From contig NZ_LR733825.1 of NCBI RefSeq assembly GCF_902506535.1, forward strand, positions 871,206-935,205: DNA of 64,000 nt, given 5' to 3'. Source of the stretch: Pseudomonas sp. 8Z (lineage in GTDB: Bacteria > Pseudomonadota > Gammaproteobacteria > Pseudomonadales > Pseudomonadaceae). Below, in pieces: positions 28,636-39,493 of the stretch. The position numbers and the translations under genes are program-made. The notes beneath the pieces are model-generated. The model made no database searches, was not told the DNA's origin, and saw nothing but the letters and a program-made list of their open reading frames with translations. Numbering within the stretch: the first letter of the stretch is position 1; each line of letters opens with the position of its first letter.

Positions 28636-28730
28636 GCAAGGCATCTCGCGATAAATCGATGGATCGGCCCAAGGCTCTTGAGCGATCCCGAAAGTCGAAG
28701 CCTGCGCGCAATGCGTGCAGGCTGCAAGAA

Positions 28731-28757
28731 GAGCTCGCGGCTAAAGCCGCTCCTACA
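28731..28757. repeat. Half copy of a dispersed palindromic (REP-like) element
   Basis: GAGCTCGCGGCTAAAGCCGCTCCTACA contains the hairpin GCGGCTaaAGCCGC and the GCTCCTAC end typical of Pseudomonas intergenic repeats. It sits between fkpB and ispH; a fuller copy is at 50486-50557. Confidence 0.65.
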
Positions 28758-28774
28758 GGCTAGGCACTGCTGAT

Positions 28775-29212
28775 TTAGAGCGCTTTGACGTCGATGATTT
28801 CCACGTCGAACTGCAGCACTTTACCGGCCAACGGGTGGTTGAAGTCGATGGTCACCTGCTTGTCGTCGAAGGCCTTGACCACGCCCGGTAGCTCGGTGTT
28901 GGCCGCATCGTTGAAGATCACCAACAGCCCTTCGGAAAGCTCCATGCCCTCGAACTGGCTACGCGGCATGATCTGCACGTTCTGCGGGTTGGGCTGGCCG
29001 AAGCCCTGCTCGGGTTGCACCTGCACGCTGCGCTTGTCGCCAGCCTTGAAACCGTACATAGCCTGTTCAAAGCCCGGCAACAGGTTGCCGTCACCGACCG
29101 TGAAGGTCGCCGGTTTTTTGTCGAACGTGCTATCGACCACATCGCCATTCTCCAGCTTGAGGGCGAAGTGCAGGGTCACTTCCCGATCCGGGCCGATGCG
29201 TACATCTGTCAT
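28775..29212 (-). CDS. fkpB: FKBP-type peptidyl-prolyl isomerase FkpB (SlpA type)
   Basis: This is a 145-residue SlyD/FKBP-family isomerase. It has the FKBP start (VTLHFALKLENGDVVDSTFDKKPATF, read in parts), the inserted-in-flap domain in the middle (QPEQGFGQPNPQNVQ), and the closing strand VDFNHPLAGKVLQFDVEI. It has no signal peptide, so it is cytosolic and helps protein folding. Its start overlaps the lspA stop by 4 bp. The ileS-lspA-fkpB-ispH order is widely conserved in Gammaproteobacteria. Confidence 0.95.
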   Translation of the reverse strand: MTDVRIGPDREVTLHFALKLENGDVVDSTFDKKPATFTVGDGNLLPGFEQAMYGFKAGDKRSVQVQPEQGFGQPNPQNVQIMPRSQFEGMELSEGLLVIFNDAANTELPGVVKAFDDKQVTIDFNHPLAGKVLQFDVEIIDVKAL

Positions 29213-29715
29213 TGCGCAGCCTCCTTCGCGGGCTTGTCACTCTTGAACATATCCAACCCCAGCAGGATAGCGCCGATGGTGATGAAGGTGTCAGCCAAGT
29301 TGAAAGCCGGGAAGTACCAGCGGTTCTGCCAGTGCACCAGAATGAAATCGACCACATGCCCCAGCACCACACGGTCATAGAGGTTGCCCAAAGCGCCCCC
29401 TAGCACCATAGCCAGCGCCACTGCCAACAGCGTCTCGTTGCGCTTGAGGCGCTTGAGCCAAACCACCAGTACGGCACTGACGATGACGGCAATACCAGTG
29501 AAGAACCAGCGCTGCCAACCATCGGCGTCGGCCAGGAAGCTAAACGCCGCGCCTTTGTTATAGGCCAAAGTCCAACTGAAGTAGTCGGGAATGACCACGA
29601 TCTGCTGGTACATGCTCAAGCTGCCCTCGAAGAAATCCTTGGTCAGGCGATCAGCGATCAGCACCAATACACTGAGCAACAGCCAGGGCAATTTGCCGAA
29701 ACGAGCATTAGGCAT
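29209..29715 (-). CDS. lspA: Lipoprotein signal peptidase LspA
   Basis: This is a 168-residue aspartyl protease with four membrane helices that removes signal peptides from lipidated prolipoproteins such as BamD. The catalytic aspartates are in [10 protein letters not shown] and HVVDFI, and [10 protein letters not shown] is the conserved first periplasmic motif. I place the start at 29715 (MPNARF), with GAGGTG 7 bp upstream inside the end of ileS; the two genes overlap by 8 bp. Confidence 0.96.
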   Translation of the reverse strand: MPNARFGKLPWLLLSVLVLIADRLTKDFFEGSLSMYQQIVVIPDYFSWTLAYNKGAAFSFLADADGWQRWFFTGIAVIVSAVLVVWLKRLKRNETLLAVALAMVLGGALGNLYDRVVLGHVVDFILVHWQNRWYFPAFNLADTFITIGAILLGLDMFKSDKPAKEAAQ

Positions 29716-32542
29716 GCTTGCGCACCTCACCAGTGCCTTCGATATTGCTCACGCAGCGACCACAAAGCTCTGGATGCTCGGCATGGCTGCCAACATCGGC
29801 ACAGAAATGCCAGCAACGACCGCACTTGCTGTGAGCCGACTTGACGATTTTCAACTTCAGCCCTGGCACCTCAGTGCCCACAGCATCGGCAGGCGCCTCG
29901 CTCAATGGCGCGGTTTGCGCGGCGGAAGTAATCAAGGCAAAGCGCAGCTCATCCCCCAACTTGGCCAAATCACCAGCCAAAGCATCATCGCTGAACAGGG
30001 TCACCTCGGCTTGCAGGCTGGCGCCGACGGTTTTGCTTGCACGCAGGTTTTCCAGCTCCTTGTTGACGGCGCCCTTGACCGCCATAACGCGCTCCCAATA
30101 GCCGTTATCCAGTTCGAAACCTTCCGGCAGACGGGCCAGGTTTTCGTACCAGGTCGCCAGCATCACCGACTCGGCGCGCTCGCCCGGCAGGAACTGCCAG
30201 ATTTCCTCGGCGGTAAAGGCCAGCACCGGGGCGATCCAGCGCACCAACGCCTCGCAGATGTGGAACAACGCGCTCTGGCAGGAACGGCGCGCCACGCTGT
30301 CGGCGGCGGTGGTGTACTGACGATCCTTGATGATGTCCAGATAGAAGCCGCCCAGCTCCTGCACGCAGAAGTTGTGCACCTTGGAGTAGACGTTCCAGAA
30401 ACGGTACTCGCTGTAAGCCTCGGTCAACTCGTCCTGCAAACGCGCGGTGGCATCCACCGCCCAACGATCGAGGTCGAGCATCTGCTCGGGCTGCAGCAGA
30501 TCCTTGGCCGGATCGAAGCCGTTGAGGTTGGCCAGCATGAAACGTGCGGTGTTGCGGATACGGCGGTAGGCATCGGCGCTGCGCTGCAGAATCTGGTCGG
30601 AAACCGCCATTTCGCCGGAGTAGTCGGTCGAGGCGACCCAAAGGCGCAGGATGTCGGCGCCCATGCTGTCGATCACCTTCTGCGGCGCGACCACGTTGCC
30701 CAGCGATTTCGACTGTTTGCGGCCCTGCTCGTCCACGGTAAAGCCGTGGGTCAGCAGTTCTTTGTACGGCGCATGGCCGTCGATGGCGCAGCCGGTCAGC
30801 AGCGAGGAATGGAACCAACCACGGTGCTGGTCGGAGCCTTCCAGATACAGGTCAGCCACCGGGCCATCGGCATGCGCCAACTCGGCGTGGGAGCCGCGCA
30901 GTACGTGCCAGTGCGTGGTGCCAGAGTCGAACCACACGTCCAGAGTGTCGCGGCTCTTGTCGTACTGGTCGGCCTCGGCGCCGAGCAGCTCAGCGGCGTC
31001 GAGCTTGAACCAGGCCTCGATACCCTCCTGCTCGACGCGCTTGGCGACTTCTTCCATCAGCTCGACGGTACGCGGGTGCAGCTCGCCGCTCTCTTTGTGA
31101 GTGAAGAACGGAATCGGCACGCCCCAGTTACGTTGACGCGAGATACACCAGTCCGGGCGCCCGGCGATCATGCTGTGCAGGCGCGCCTGGCCCCAGGCCG
31201 GGACAAACTTGGTTTCTTCGATGGCCGCCAGGGAACGCTCACGCAGGGTGCCGCCCTCTTTCGGCTGAGCGTCCATCCCGACGAACCACTGCGCGGTAGC
31301 GCGGTAGATCAGCGGCGTCTTGTGGCGCCAGCAGTGCATGTAGCTGTGGTTGATGCTGGCGTGCTTGAGCAGCGCGCCGACTTCTTCGAGCTTGGCGATG
31401 ATGGACGACGTGGCTTTCCAGATGAACTGACCACCGAAGAACGGCAGCGAGTCGACATACACGCCGTTGCTCTGCACCGGGTTGAGAATCTCGTCGTTGC
31501 TCATGCCGTAGCGCTTGCAACTCTGGAAGTCATCCTCGCCGTAGGCCGGCGCGGAGTGGACAATACCAGTACCGGCGCCCAGCTCAACGTAGTCGGCCAG
31601 GTACAGCGGCGACAGGCGGTCATAGAACGGGTGACGGAAGTTGATCAGTTCCAGCGCCGAGCCCTGGGCGGTGGCGACCACTTGGCCTTCGAGGCCAAAG
31701 CGCTGCAGGCAGCTCTCGACCATTTCCTCGGCCAGCAACAGCAGGCGCTCGCCCACATCCACCAGCGCGTAGGTAAATTCCGGGTGCACGTTCAACGCCT
31801 GGTTGGCCGGAATGGTCCAGGGCGTGGTGGTCCAGATGACGATGGAGGTCGGCTTGCTCAGGCTGGCCAGGCCGAAGGCGGCGGCCAATTTGCCTGCGTC
31901 TTCAACCGGGAAGGCGACGTCGATGGCTTCGGACTTCTTGTCCTGATACTCGACTTCGGCCTCGGCCAGGGCCGAGCCGCAATCGAAGCAGAAGTTGACC
32001 GGTTTGAGGCCCTTGAACACGAAGCCGTTCTTGACCATTTCCGCCAGGGCGCGGATCTCGCCGGCCTCGTTGGCGAAGTTCATGGTCAGGTACGGGTTGT
32101 CCCAGTCACCCAGCACGCCAAGACGGATGAAGCCGGCCTTCTGCTCCTCCACCTGTTCGGTGGCGTAGGCACGGCAGCGCTCGCGGGTCAGATCCGCCGG
32201 CTGGTTCTTGCCGAAGGTGGTCTCGACCTTGTGCTCGATCGGCAAGCCGTGGCAGTCCCAGCCTGGCACGTAGGGCGCGTCGAAACCGGCCAGGGTCTTG
32301 GAGCGGACGATCATGTCCTTGAGGATCTTGTTCAGCGCATGGCCGATATGGATGCTGCCATTGGCGTAGGGCGGGCCATCGTGCAGGACGAACTTCGGGC
32401 GCCCCTCGCCCGCCTTGCGCAGCTTCTCGTACAGGCCAATATCAATCCAGCGCTGCAGGGTCTGCGGCTCGCGTTGCGGCAGGCCAGCCTTCATCGGGAA
32501 GGGAGTGTCGGGCAGGTTCAGCGTGGCTTTGTAATCGGTCAT
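29708..32542 (-). CDS. ileS: Isoleucyl-tRNA synthetase IleS
   Basis: This is a 944-residue class I aminoacyl-tRNA synthetase. The HIGH motif is at residues 65-68, and the KMSKS loop reads KQSKS near residue 609. An editing domain lies between, and a C-terminal zinc finger has CGRCWHFC...CGRC. The length agrees with the P. aeruginosa enzyme (943). The ATG at 32542 overlaps the ribF stop by 4 bp and gives the normal [17 protein letters not shown] start. The opposite strand carries a 995-codon open frame here, which I read as a GC-driven shadow. Confidence 0.98.
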   Translation of the reverse strand: MTDYKATLNLPDTPFPMKAGLPQREPQTLQRWIDIGLYEKLRKAGEGRPKFVLHDGPPYANGSIHIGHALNKILKDMIVRSKTLAGFDAPYVPGWDCHGLPIEHKVETTFGKNQPADLTRERCRAYATEQVEEQKAGFIRLGVLGDWDNPYLTMNFANEAGEIRALAEMVKNGFVFKGLKPVNFCFDCGSALAEAEVEYQDKKSEAIDVAFPVEDAGKLAAAFGLASLSKPTSIVIWTTTPWTIPANQALNVHPEFTYALVDVGERLLLLAEEMVESCLQRFGLEGQVVATAQGSALELINFRHPFYDRLSPLYLADYVELGAGTGIVHSAPAYGEDDFQSCKRYGMSNDEILNPVQSNGVYVDSLPFFGGQFIWKATSSIIAKLEEVGALLKHASINHSYMHCWRHKTPLIYRATAQWFVGMDAQPKEGGTLRERSLAAIEETKFVPAWGQARLHSMIAGRPDWCISRQRNWGVPIPFFTHKESGELHPRTVELMEEVAKRVEQEGIEAWFKLDAAELLGAEADQYDKSRDTLDVWFDSGTTHWHVLRGSHAELAHADGPVADLYLEGSDQHRGWFHSSLLTGCAIDGHAPYKELLTHGFTVDEQGRKQSKSLGNVVAPQKVIDSMGADILRLWVASTDYSGEMAVSDQILQRSADAYRRIRNTARFMLANLNGFDPAKDLLQPEQMLDLDRWAVDATARLQDELTEAYSEYRFWNVYSKVHNFCVQELGGFYLDIIKDRQYTTAADSVARRSCQSALFHICEALVRWIAPVLAFTAEEIWQFLPGERAESVMLATWYENLARLPEGFELDNGYWERVMAVKGAVNKELENLRASKTVGASLQAEVTLFSDDALAGDLAKLGDELRFALITSAAQTAPLSEAPADAVGTEVPGLKLKIVKSAHSKCGRCWHFCADVGSHAEHPELCGRCVSNIEGTGEVRKHA

Positions 32543-33489
32543 GTCGGGCTCTTCATCAGCGGGTGGCTCTGCCAATAGTCACGGGCAGCGGCAATATCGG
32601 CGGCAATCGCCGCCTTCAAGGCCTCCAGCGAGGCGAAACGCTGCTCATCACGCAGCTTGTGGTGGAAAGCCACCAAGAGGCGCCGGCCATAAAGGTCGCC
32701 GGCAAAATCCAGAAGGTGCACTTCCAGATGGGCGCTGCCGTCACCGGCAACGCTGGGGCGCACGCCGATATTGGCGACGCCCGGTTGAATCACGCCATCG
32801 ATCTCACAGCTCACCAGATAAACACCGGTCAGCGGCACCTTGCGCCGTTTGAGCTGAACATTGGCAGTCGGTGCATTGAGCTGGCGGCCAAGCTTCTGTC
32901 CGTGCAGGACACGACCGGCGATGCGGAACGGCCGCCCCAGCAGGGCTTCGGCCAAAGCGAAATCGCCAGAGGTCAACGCCTCACGTACGCGGGTGCTGCT
33001 GACGCGCCCACCCAGCACCTCGATGGTGGTCGAGGCGTCGACACTGAAGCCATGACGCAGCCCGGCCGCCTTGAGAAATTCGAAATCACCCGCGCGGTCG
33101 CAGCCGAAACGAAAGTCGTCGCCGATTTCCAGATCCTGCACCTTGAGCCCATCGACCAGCACGCGCTGCACGAATTCGGCCGCCGAAAGCTCGCGCAAAC
33201 GACGATTGAAGGCCAGACACAGCACCAGATCGACACCCTCTGCCGCCAACAAGGCGAGCTTGTCGCGCAGCCGGGTCAAGCGTGCCGGCGCGGTGTCAGG
33301 GCCAAAGAACTCACGCGGCTGCGGCTCGAAGATCACCACACAGCTAGGCACGGCCAATTCTGCGGCACGCTCACGCAAGCGCGCCAGGATGGCCTGGTGC
33401 CCACGATGAACGCCGTCGAAATTACCGATGGTGACCACACAGCCACGCGCGGGCGGCTGCAGGTTATGAAGACCTCGAACCAGCTGCAT
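32539..33489 (-). CDS. ribF: Bifunctional riboflavin kinase / FAD synthetase RibF
   Basis: This is a 316-residue enzyme that converts riboflavin to FMN and FAD. The N-terminal nucleotidyltransferase motif is [15 protein letters not shown], near residue 17. The C-terminal flavokinase part carries [20 protein letters not shown] and the PTAN-like motif NAPTANVQL. The ATG at 33489 (MQLVRGLHN) is the family start. Its stop overlaps ileS by 4 bp, and murJ lies 61 bp upstream in the same direction. Confidence 0.96.
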   Translation of the reverse strand: MQLVRGLHNLQPPARGCVVTIGNFDGVHRGHQAILARLRERAAELAVPSCVVIFEPQPREFFGPDTAPARLTRLRDKLALLAAEGVDLVLCLAFNRRLRELSAAEFVQRVLVDGLKVQDLEIGDDFRFGCDRAGDFEFLKAAGLRHGFSVDASTTIEVLGGRVSSTRVREALTSGDFALAEALLGRPFRIAGRVLHGQKLGRQLNAPTANVQLKRRKVPLTGVYLVSCEIDGVIQPGVANIGVRPSVAGDGSAHLEVHLLDFAGDLYGRRLLVAFHHKLRDEQRFASLEALKAAIAADIAAARDYWQSHPLMKSPT

Positions 33490-33550
33490 AACAGGCTTCT
33501 TGTTCACAAAGTGGCCGATTATACGCACAGCGCGCCGCGTACAACAGGCA

Positions 33551-35092
33551 TCACAGCGCCTTGCGGGCAAAGTCACGCGGGCGGAAACCGAGCAACAGCA
33601 ACATGCCAAAATACGCCGCCAGGCCAACTGCCACCAAAACGCCTAAACGTAGCAAACGCAGCAGCATCTCGCCCTCGGCCCAGGCCGGCATGATCTGCAG
33701 CATGCCCAGCAGCGCCGCCACCATCACCGCCACCGCCAGCACCAACTTGAGCAGGAACATGGCCCACCCCGGCTGCGGCCGGAAAATATCGCCACGGCGC
33801 AACTGCCAATACAGCAGCCCGGCATTGAGACAGGCCGCCAGACTAATCGACAGTGCCAGACCAACATGCGCTAACTGCAGACCGAAGACGAACAACGCGT
33901 TCATCGCCTGAGTCGCCAGCAAACTGACAATGGCAATACGCACCGGCGTCTTGATGTTCTGCTGGGCATAGAAACCGGGGGCGAGAATCTTGATCAGAAT
34001 TAGCGCCAACAGGCCGACCGCATAAGCCACCAAGGCCTGCTGGGTCATCAGAGCATCTTCGGCGCCGAACTTGCCGTACTGGAACAGCGACACCACCAAG
34101 GGCTCGGCCAGGATCGCCAATGCCAGCGTACAGGGCAGCACCAACAGAAAGCACAGGCGCAAGCCCCAATCGAGCAGGCGGCTGTACTCATCGCGATCCT
34201 GGCTGGCATAGGTTTTCGACAGCGCAGGCAGCAGGATGGTGCCCAATGCCACGCCAAGCACACCGGAAGGCAGCTCCATCAGGCGATCGGCGTAGTACAT
34301 CCACGACACCGAACCGGCCACCAGAAAGGAAGCGAAAACCGTGTTGATGATCAGCGAAATCTGGCTTACCGACACGCCAAAGATCGCCGGCCCCATTTGC
34401 TTGAGCACCCGCCACACGCCGCTATCACGCAGATTCAGGCGTGGCAGTACAAGCATACCGATGCGCCTGAGATGCGGCAGTTGCCAAAGCAACTGCGCCA
34501 GACCACCAACCAGTACGGCCCAGCCCAGCGCCATGATGGGCGGATCGAAATAAGGCGCGAGAAACAGGGCGAAGACGATCATGCTGACATTGAGCAACGT
34601 CGGCACGAAGGCCGGCACGGAGAAACGGTTCCAGGTGTTGAGGATCGCCCCGGCCAGCGAAGACAGCGAGATCAGCAATATATAAGGAAAAGTCACCCGC
34701 AACAGGTCAGTGGTGAGTTCGAAACGCTCGGCATCGCCTGCAAAACCTGGAGCAGAGACCCAAACGATCCAGGGCGCAGCCAGCACACCAAGGGCCGTGA
34801 CCAGCGCCAGCACCAGGGTCAACAAGCCGCTGATATAGGCGACAAAGGTACGCGCCGCCTCCTCGCCCTGCTGCATCTTGTACTCGGCCAGAATGGGCAC
34901 GAAAGCCTGGGAGAAAGCCCCCTCGGCGAAGATCCGGCGCAACAGGTTGGGCAGCTTGAAGGCCACCACAAAGGCATCCGAGGCCACTCCAGCGCCAAAG
35001 GTGCGGGCGATGATGGTGTCCCGCACGAAGCCCAGTACGCGGGAAAGCATGGTCAGAGAGCTGACAGCAGCCAGGGATTTGAGCAGATTCAT
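33551..35092 (-). CDS. murJ: Lipid II flippase MurJ
   Basis: This is a 513-residue MOP-superfamily inner-membrane protein with about 14 helices that moves lipid II to the periplasm. Family motifs include [19 protein letters not shown] near the N-terminus, [20 protein letters not shown], and [24 protein letters not shown] in the centre (read in parts). The start at 35092 ([12 protein letters not shown]) gives the normal length (512 in P. aeruginosa). It is divergent from rpsT and heads the ribF-ileS-lspA-fkpB-ispH run. Confidence 0.96.
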   Translation of the reverse strand: MNLLKSLAAVSSLTMLSRVLGFVRDTIIARTFGAGVASDAFVVAFKLPNLLRRIFAEGAFSQAFVPILAEYKMQQGEEAARTFVAYISGLLTLVLALVTALGVLAAPWIVWVSAPGFAGDAERFELTTDLLRVTFPYILLISLSSLAGAILNTWNRFSVPAFVPTLLNVSMIVFALFLAPYFDPPIMALGWAVLVGGLAQLLWQLPHLRRIGMLVLPRLNLRDSGVWRVLKQMGPAIFGVSVSQISLIINTVFASFLVAGSVSWMYYADRLMELPSGVLGVALGTILLPALSKTYASQDRDEYSRLLDWGLRLCFLLVLPCTLALAILAEPLVVSLFQYGKFGAEDALMTQQALVAYAVGLLALILIKILAPGFYAQQNIKTPVRIAIVSLLATQAMNALFVFGLQLAHVGLALSISLAACLNAGLLYWQLRRGDIFRPQPGWAMFLLKLVLAVAVMVAALLGMLQIMPAWAEGEMLLRLLRLGVLVAVGLAAYFGMLLLLGFRPRDFARKAL

Positions 35093-35205
35093 GAGTGTTT
35101 GGGCTTTTCCGAACAATTGCGAACGTGGACAATCCCTCGCTCGTAAAAGCGTCGAGTGTAGCGAGCCACCGCTGGTCAGGCCAGCAGCGAAAAGTGCCCG
35201 CGGAC

Positions 35206-35234
35206 TTGACAGCCGAAAGTCATATCGGCATGAT
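35206..35234 (+). promoter_or_regulatory. Candidate sigma-70 promoter for rpsT
   Basis: TTGACA (35206-35211) is followed after 17 bp by CATGAT (35229-35234), 48 bp before the rpsT start in the murJ/rpsT divergent spacer. The -35 is consensus; the -10 matches at four of six positions. Confidence 0.5.
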
Positions 35235-35282
35235 TCGCGGCCTTAATTTGTGTAAACCCCCCAGTTTTCGAGGAGCTTGACG

Positions 35283-35561
35283 GTGGCCAACTCACCTTCT
35301 GCCAAAAAACGCGCCAAACAGGCTGAGAAGCGCCGTAGCCATAACGCCAGCCTGCGCTCCATGGTCCGTACCTACATCAAGAACGTCGTCAAGGCCATCG
35401 CTGCCAAAGACCACGAGCTTGCCAAGACTGCCTATACCGTTGCTGTTCCGGTCATCGACCGCATGGCTGATAAAGGTATCATCCACAAGAACAAAGCCGC
35501 TCGTCATAAGAGCCGCCTGAACGCGCACATCAAAGCGCTGGGCGAAGCTGCTGCCGCCTAA
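35283..35561 (+). CDS. rpsT: 30S ribosomal protein S20
   Basis: This is a 92-residue, highly basic protein that binds 16S rRNA. It begins [20 protein letters not shown] and contains [17 protein letters not shown], both typical of S20. Translation starts at a GTG (35283), 7 bp after GAGGAG; a TTG two codons earlier in frame is less likely. S20 genes often use weak starts, which permits autogenous control. It is monocistronic, with its own terminator. Confidence 0.97.
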   Translation: MANSPSAKKRAKQAEKRRSHNASLRSMVRTYIKNVVKAIAAKDHELAKTAYTVAVPVIDRMADKGIIHKNKAARHKSRLNAHIKALGEAAAA

Positions 35562-35580
35562 TTAGCGCGCAGGTTCTTGA

Positions 35581-35604
35581 AAAACCGGCCTCTGGGCCGG
35601 TTTT
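35581..35604 (+). terminator. Intrinsic terminator of rpsT
   Basis: The 10-bp stem AAAACCGGCC / GGCCGGTTTT has a TCTG loop and T6, and lies 20 bp after the rpsT stop. Confidence 0.95.
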
Positions 35605-35639
35605 TTATTGCCTGCAATAAATCACCAAGCATAAAAATA

Positions 35640-35662
35640 CCCGCGCTCTTACGAGATGCGGG
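35640..35662 (-). terminator. Likely terminator of the PA4642-type gene
   Basis: CCCGC (35640-35644) pairs with GCGGG (35658-35662), with an inner CTC/GAG pairing. On the minus strand it is followed by TATTTTTAT. It lies 23 bp beyond the stop of the leftward gene. Confidence 0.7.
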
Positions 35663-35684
35663 CATTCAGACCAGCTAGTGAATA

Positions 35685-35972
35685 TCAGCCACGCGCCGCC
35701 TTGATCACCTCGATGTAAGGCTCGGCGTTGCGCTGATCCTGAATCAGCGCAACGAAATCATTGCCCTGCGCATCCTGCGCCGAGAGGTCATAACCGGCCT
35801 CGACGAAGAAGCCGACAAAGCGCTCGAAGTCGTCAACACGCAGACCACGATAGGCCTTGATCAGCTTGTGCAGAGAAGCGGGCGTGGCATCGGCCGGTTC
35901 CACGCCGAGGAACAGCTTGATCGAGTCATCGCTGATCTCTTCGCCGATCACCTGCTTCTTGTCTTTACGCAT
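35685..35972 (-). CDS. PA4642-family small conserved protein, unknown function
   Basis: This is a 95-residue acidic cytosolic protein beginning RKDKKQVIGEEISDDSIKLF and ending YIEVIKAARG. It matches a small family conserved next to the salvage genes in pseudomonads (PA4642 in P. aeruginosa); its function is unknown. The repeated helical look (LIKAYRGLRVDDFERFVGFF, then LSAQDAQGND) suggests an alpha-helical bundle. The ATG at 35972 is chosen by the conserved N-terminus; an ATG five codons upstream is possible. Confidence 0.88.
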   Translation of the reverse strand: MRKDKKQVIGEEISDDSIKLFLGVEPADATPASLHKLIKAYRGLRVDDFERFVGFFVEAGYDLSAQDAQGNDFVALIQDQRNAEPYIEVIKAARG

Positions 35973-36127
35973 CGCCCACTCCGCCAACTTGTAGAAAGGG
36001 TCGCAAGTGTAACGCCGCCACCGGCCACGCTCAACGCGCAGCTAGCGACGCCTGCGCGCCGCCGCAAGTCAATACCGGAAAGATAGCGGCTCCCCCTATA
36101 ATGCCGCAGAGCCGACCGGGAGCTGCC

Positions 36128-37855
36128 ATGCCACGCCTGTCATTGCCGTTGTTCGCCGCCTGGCGCCAGACCCTGCGCGCCGGTTACTCCTGGAAAGCCC
36201 TGCGCGGAGACCTAAGCGCCGGCCTGACGGTCGGCATCATCGCCATTCCGCTGGCGATGGCACTGGCCATCGCCGTCGGCGCGGCACCGCAGCACGGTCT
36301 GTATACCGTACTGATCGCCGCGCCGCTGATTGCCCTGTTCGGCGGTTCACGCTTCAACATTTCCGGCCCGACAGCGGCCTTCGTCGTGATCCTGCTACCT
36401 ATCACCCAGCAACACGGCCTCGGCGGCCTGCTGCTGTGCACGCTGATGGCCGGCATCATCCTCATCGGCTTAGGCCTGTTACGCGCGGGGCGACTGATCG
36501 AATTCGTGCCCTACCCTGTCACGCTGGGCTTCACCGCCGGCATCGGCATCGTCATCGCCATCCTGCAGATCAAGGATTTACTCGGGCTGACGCTGCCCGG
36601 TAGCGCACAACACCTGACCGAAACCCTGGTGTTGTTGGTACGCGGCCTGCCCAGCCTGAGCCTCGGTGATAGCCTGGTGGCGCTGTGTACTTTGGCCACC
36701 CTGCTGATATGGCCGCGACTACTGCCGAGGATACCGGCACACCTGATTGCCCTGACGCTCGGCGCCCTGCTGACGCTGGCGCTCGAACATTTCGGCCTGC
36801 ATGTGGCCACCCTTGGCGAGCGCTTCAGCTACGACCTCGACGGCATCGCTCATCCTGGCATCCCGCCATTCCTGCCCAGCCTGGCATTGCCCTGGAATCT
36901 GCCAGGCGCCGATGGCCAGCCCTTGCAACTGTCATTCGAACTGATCCGTCAGTTGCTCGCCCCGGCATTCGCCATCGCCATGCTGGGCGCCATCGAATCG
37001 CTGCTGTGTGCCGTGGTAGCGGATGGCATGAGCGGCAGCAAGCACGATCCGAACGCCGAGCTGATCGGCCAGGGCCTGGGCAACCTGCTCGCCCCGCTGT
37101 TCGGCGGCATCACCGCCACTGCCGCCATTGCCCGCACCGCCGCCAACGTACGCGGCGGCGCCTTCTCTCCACTGGCGGCGATCATCCATGCCGGCGTGGT
37201 ACTGGCCGCTATCCTGCTGCTCGCACCGCTGTTCAGCTACCTGCCGATGGCCGCCCTGGCAGCGCTGCTGTTGATGGTGGCGTGGAACATGAGCGAGCCC
37301 AAGCACGTGCTGCACACCCTGCGCATCGCGCCACGCGGCGACGTGCTGGTGCTGCTCACCTGCCTGGTGCTGACAGTCGTGTTCGACATGGTGCTGGCCG
37401 TCGCCGTGGGCCTGCTACTGGCTGCAGGGCTGTTCATCAAGCGCATGAGCGAGCTGACCGACACCGCCGCGCTGGATCGCCAGCAACGTCAATCTCTTCT
37501 CGATTTGCCGGAAGCGGTAATGGCCTACACCATTCGCGGCCCGCTGTTTTTCGGTGCGGCAGAGAAGGCCCTGAGCGTGCTGCGCCGCTTCAGTACAGGT
37601 GTGCAGGTGGTGATCGTCGACATCAGCGCCGTGCCCCTGCTGGACATGACCGCCATTGCCGCGCTGGACAACGTACTGCGCGATTATCGCCAGCAGGGCA
37701 TCGCCCTGATCCTCAGCGGCGCCACTGCGCAGGTACGCCTGCAACTACGTCGCGCCGGAGTGCAGCGCCACAAGGGTGAATTGGCCTACGTGCGCAATTT
37801 GCCGCAAGCGCGGCAGAAGGCTTTGCGCTGGCTGGAAGAGAGCCCGCAGGTTTAG
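36128..37855 (+). CDS. SulP-family anion transporter with STAS domain
   Basis: This is a 575-residue inner-membrane transporter. The SulP signature region AGLTVGIIAIPLAMALAIA is near residue 35, and about 12 helices follow. A C-terminal STAS domain (VVIVDISAVPLLDMTAIAAL) starts near residue 490. SulP members carry sulfate, bicarbonate or C4-dicarboxylates (DauA); the substrate is not readable here. I use the ATG at 36128, with GGGAG 6 bp upstream. It converges on hpt with no clear terminator in the 118-bp gap. Confidence 0.92.
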   Translation: MPRLSLPLFAAWRQTLRAGYSWKALRGDLSAGLTVGIIAIPLAMALAIAVGAAPQHGLYTVLIAAPLIALFGGSRFNISGPTAAFVVILLPITQQHGLGGLLLCTLMAGIILIGLGLLRAGRLIEFVPYPVTLGFTAGIGIVIAILQIKDLLGLTLPGSAQHLTETLVLLVRGLPSLSLGDSLVALCTLATLLIWPRLLPRIPAHLIALTLGALLTLALEHFGLHVATLGERFSYDLDGIAHPGIPPFLPSLALPWNLPGADGQPLQLSFELIRQLLAPAFAIAMLGAIESLLCAVVADGMSGSKHDPNAELIGQGLGNLLAPLFGGITATAAIARTAANVRGGAFSPLAAIIHAGVVLAAILLLAPLFSYLPMAALAALLLMVAWNMSEPKHVLHTLRIAPRGDVLVLLTCLVLTVVFDMVLAVAVGLLLAAGLFIKRMSELTDTAALDRQQRQSLLDLPEAVMAYTIRGPLFFGAAEKALSVLRRFSTGVQVVIVDISAVPLLDMTAIAALDNVLRDYRQQGIALILSGATAQVRLQLRRAGVQRHKGELAYVRNLPQARQKALRWLEESPQV

Positions 37856-37973
37856 CCCAGCGCCTGCAGGCCTGGATTGTATCCGCGGCCACTCGCTCGA
37901 TGGCATAACCACCCGCGCGCGCCTAACGGCAGACGCGCCTGAGCAGTCACGCCAGGTTCGCGAGCAGAGGGCG

Positions 37974-38531
37974 TTACAGACCCTTGACCGCGTAGATGCC
38001 CGCCGCGTTGCGCCAGTAACCTTTGTAGTCCATGCCATAGCCAAAGATGTAGCGATCGATGCACGAAAGCCCCACGTAGTCGGCCTTCAGATCCGGGCGC
38101 GCCTTGCGGTCATGCATTTTGTCGATCAGCACCGCCGTGTGCACGGCACGCGCGCCTGCGTGGTGACAGAAATCGATGATCGCCCCCAGGGTGTGCCCCT
38201 CATCGAGGATGTCATCGATGATCAGCACATCACGGTCGATGAACGAGACTTCCGGCTTGGCTTTCCAGAACAGCTCGCCACCACTGGTTTCATTGCGATA
38301 ACGGGTGGCATGCAGGTAGGAAGCCTCCAGTGGGAAATTCAGCTTGGTCAGCAGCTTGCCGGAGAAAATCAGGCCGCCATTCATGACGCAAAACACCACC
38401 GGGTTGCGCTCGGCCAGGTCGGCATTGATGCGGGCAGCCACCTGATCGATGGCGGCCTCCACCTGAGCTTCGGTGAACAGGCAATCGGCTTGCGCCATCA
38501 CTTGGCGGATATGCGCGAGATCGGCAGGCAT
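37974..38531 (-). CDS. hpt: Hypoxanthine-guanine phosphoribosyltransferase
   Basis: This is a 185-residue purine salvage enzyme converting hypoxanthine or guanine with PRPP to IMP or GMP. The PRPP-binding motif VLIIDDILDEGHTLGAI is near residue 95, and CVMNGGLIFSGKLL supplies the other phosphate loop. It is divergent from upp across 321 bp, so purine and pyrimidine salvage genes sit together. Confidence 0.95.
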   Translation of the reverse strand: MPADLAHIRQVMAQADCLFTEAQVEAAIDQVAARINADLAERNPVVFCVMNGGLIFSGKLLTKLNFPLEASYLHATRYRNETSGGELFWKAKPEVSFIDRDVLIIDDILDEGHTLGAIIDFCHHAGARAVHTAVLIDKMHDRKARPDLKADYVGLSCIDRYIFGYGMDYKGYWRNAAGIYAVKGL

Positions 38532-38852
38532 GACGTTTCTCTCTTTTGGCTAGCGGCGGCATTAAGCAGCATAAAGCTGATCAAACCGTCAGATAAAAAC
38601 GGGAAAAGGTACAGGCCTGCGCAGCGACGAACAAGCCCGAGCAGACAAACGTAACCGCTCGGTCAGGATTTAGCACGCCAGCGACCAGTCAATCACCACT
38701 TGGTATGAGCAATGCTTTAATCTAACGCGTTTTTTTCACAACCCGTCGCCCCTCGATCAGTCCGCACGCTGTATGAGCACGCCCTGCGCATGCTCATCGT
38801 CGCAGTGGTCGCTGTGGTGTGGGCGGATGTTCAGCCAGTCGGAGAGAGACCC
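38532..38852. other. hpt/upp divergent regulatory spacer
   Basis: These 321 bp contain no gene that I can support. Toward upp there is a hairpin, ATGAGCA (38773-38779) with TGCTCAT (38791-38797), which would fall in the upp leader if transcription starts upstream of it. There is also a T7 run at about 38733-38739 (gcgttttttt). I see no convincing promoter hexamers or known riboswitch. Confidence 0.5.
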
Positions 38853-39491
38853 ATGCCCATTCGCGAGATTCGCCACCCACTGATTCGTCACAAGATCGGC
38901 CTGATGCGCCGCGCCGATATCAGCACCAAAAACTTCCGTGAGCTGGCTCAGGAAGTGGGCGCCCTGCTGACCTACGAGGCCACCAACGACCTGCCACTGG
39001 AGCCCTACGAGATTCAAGGCTGGGCCGGCCCGGTGCAAGCGCAGAAGATCGCAGGCAAAAAGATCACCGTGGTGCCAATCCTGCGCGCCGGTATCGGCAT
39101 GCTCGACGGCGTGCTCAGCCTGATCCCTGGTGCCAAGGTCAGCGCCGTTGGCGTCGCGCGCAACGAACAAACCCTGCAAGCACACACCTACCTGGAAAAG
39201 CTGGCGCCGGAAATCGACTCGCGCCTGGCCCTGATCATCGACCCGATGCTGGCCACCGGCGGCTCCATGGTTGCCACCATCGATCTGCTGAAAAAAGCCG
39301 GCTGCAAGGAAATCCGCGCCATGGTGCTGGTTGCCGCCCCCGAAGGCATCAAGGCAGTCAATGACGCTCACCCAGATGTCGTTATCTACACCGCCTCCAT
39401 CGACCAGTGCCTTAACGAGCACGGCTACATCATCCCTGGGCTTGGCGATGCCGGTGACAAGATCTTCGGTACCAAGCAGAAGGACGCCTGA
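38853..39491 (+). CDS. upp: Uracil phosphoribosyltransferase
   Basis: This is a 212-residue enzyme making UMP from uracil and PRPP. It starts [18 protein letters not shown], has the PRPP motif [20 protein letters not shown], and ends with the uracil-binding [15 protein letters not shown]. The ATG at 38853 follows GGAGAGA; open frame further upstream has no family match. uraA starts 2 bp after the stop, so uptake and capture of uracil are one operon. Confidence 0.97.
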   Translation: MPIREIRHPLIRHKIGLMRRADISTKNFRELAQEVGALLTYEATNDLPLEPYEIQGWAGPVQAQKIAGKKITVVPILRAGIGMLDGVLSLIPGAKVSAVGVARNEQTLQAHTYLEKLAPEIDSRLALIIDPMLATGGSMVATIDLLKKAGCKEIRAMVLVAAPEGIKAVNDAHPDVVIYTASIDQCLNEHGYIIPGLGDAGDKIFGTKQKDA

Positions 39492-39493
39492 GC

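Noticed and set aside
29591..32578. A 995-codon open frame on the plus strand opposite lspA and ileS
   Set aside because: It mirrors ileS almost exactly, has a His/Gln/Val/Gly-rich composition typical of an antisense frame in high-GC DNA, no ribosome binding site and no recognisable domain.
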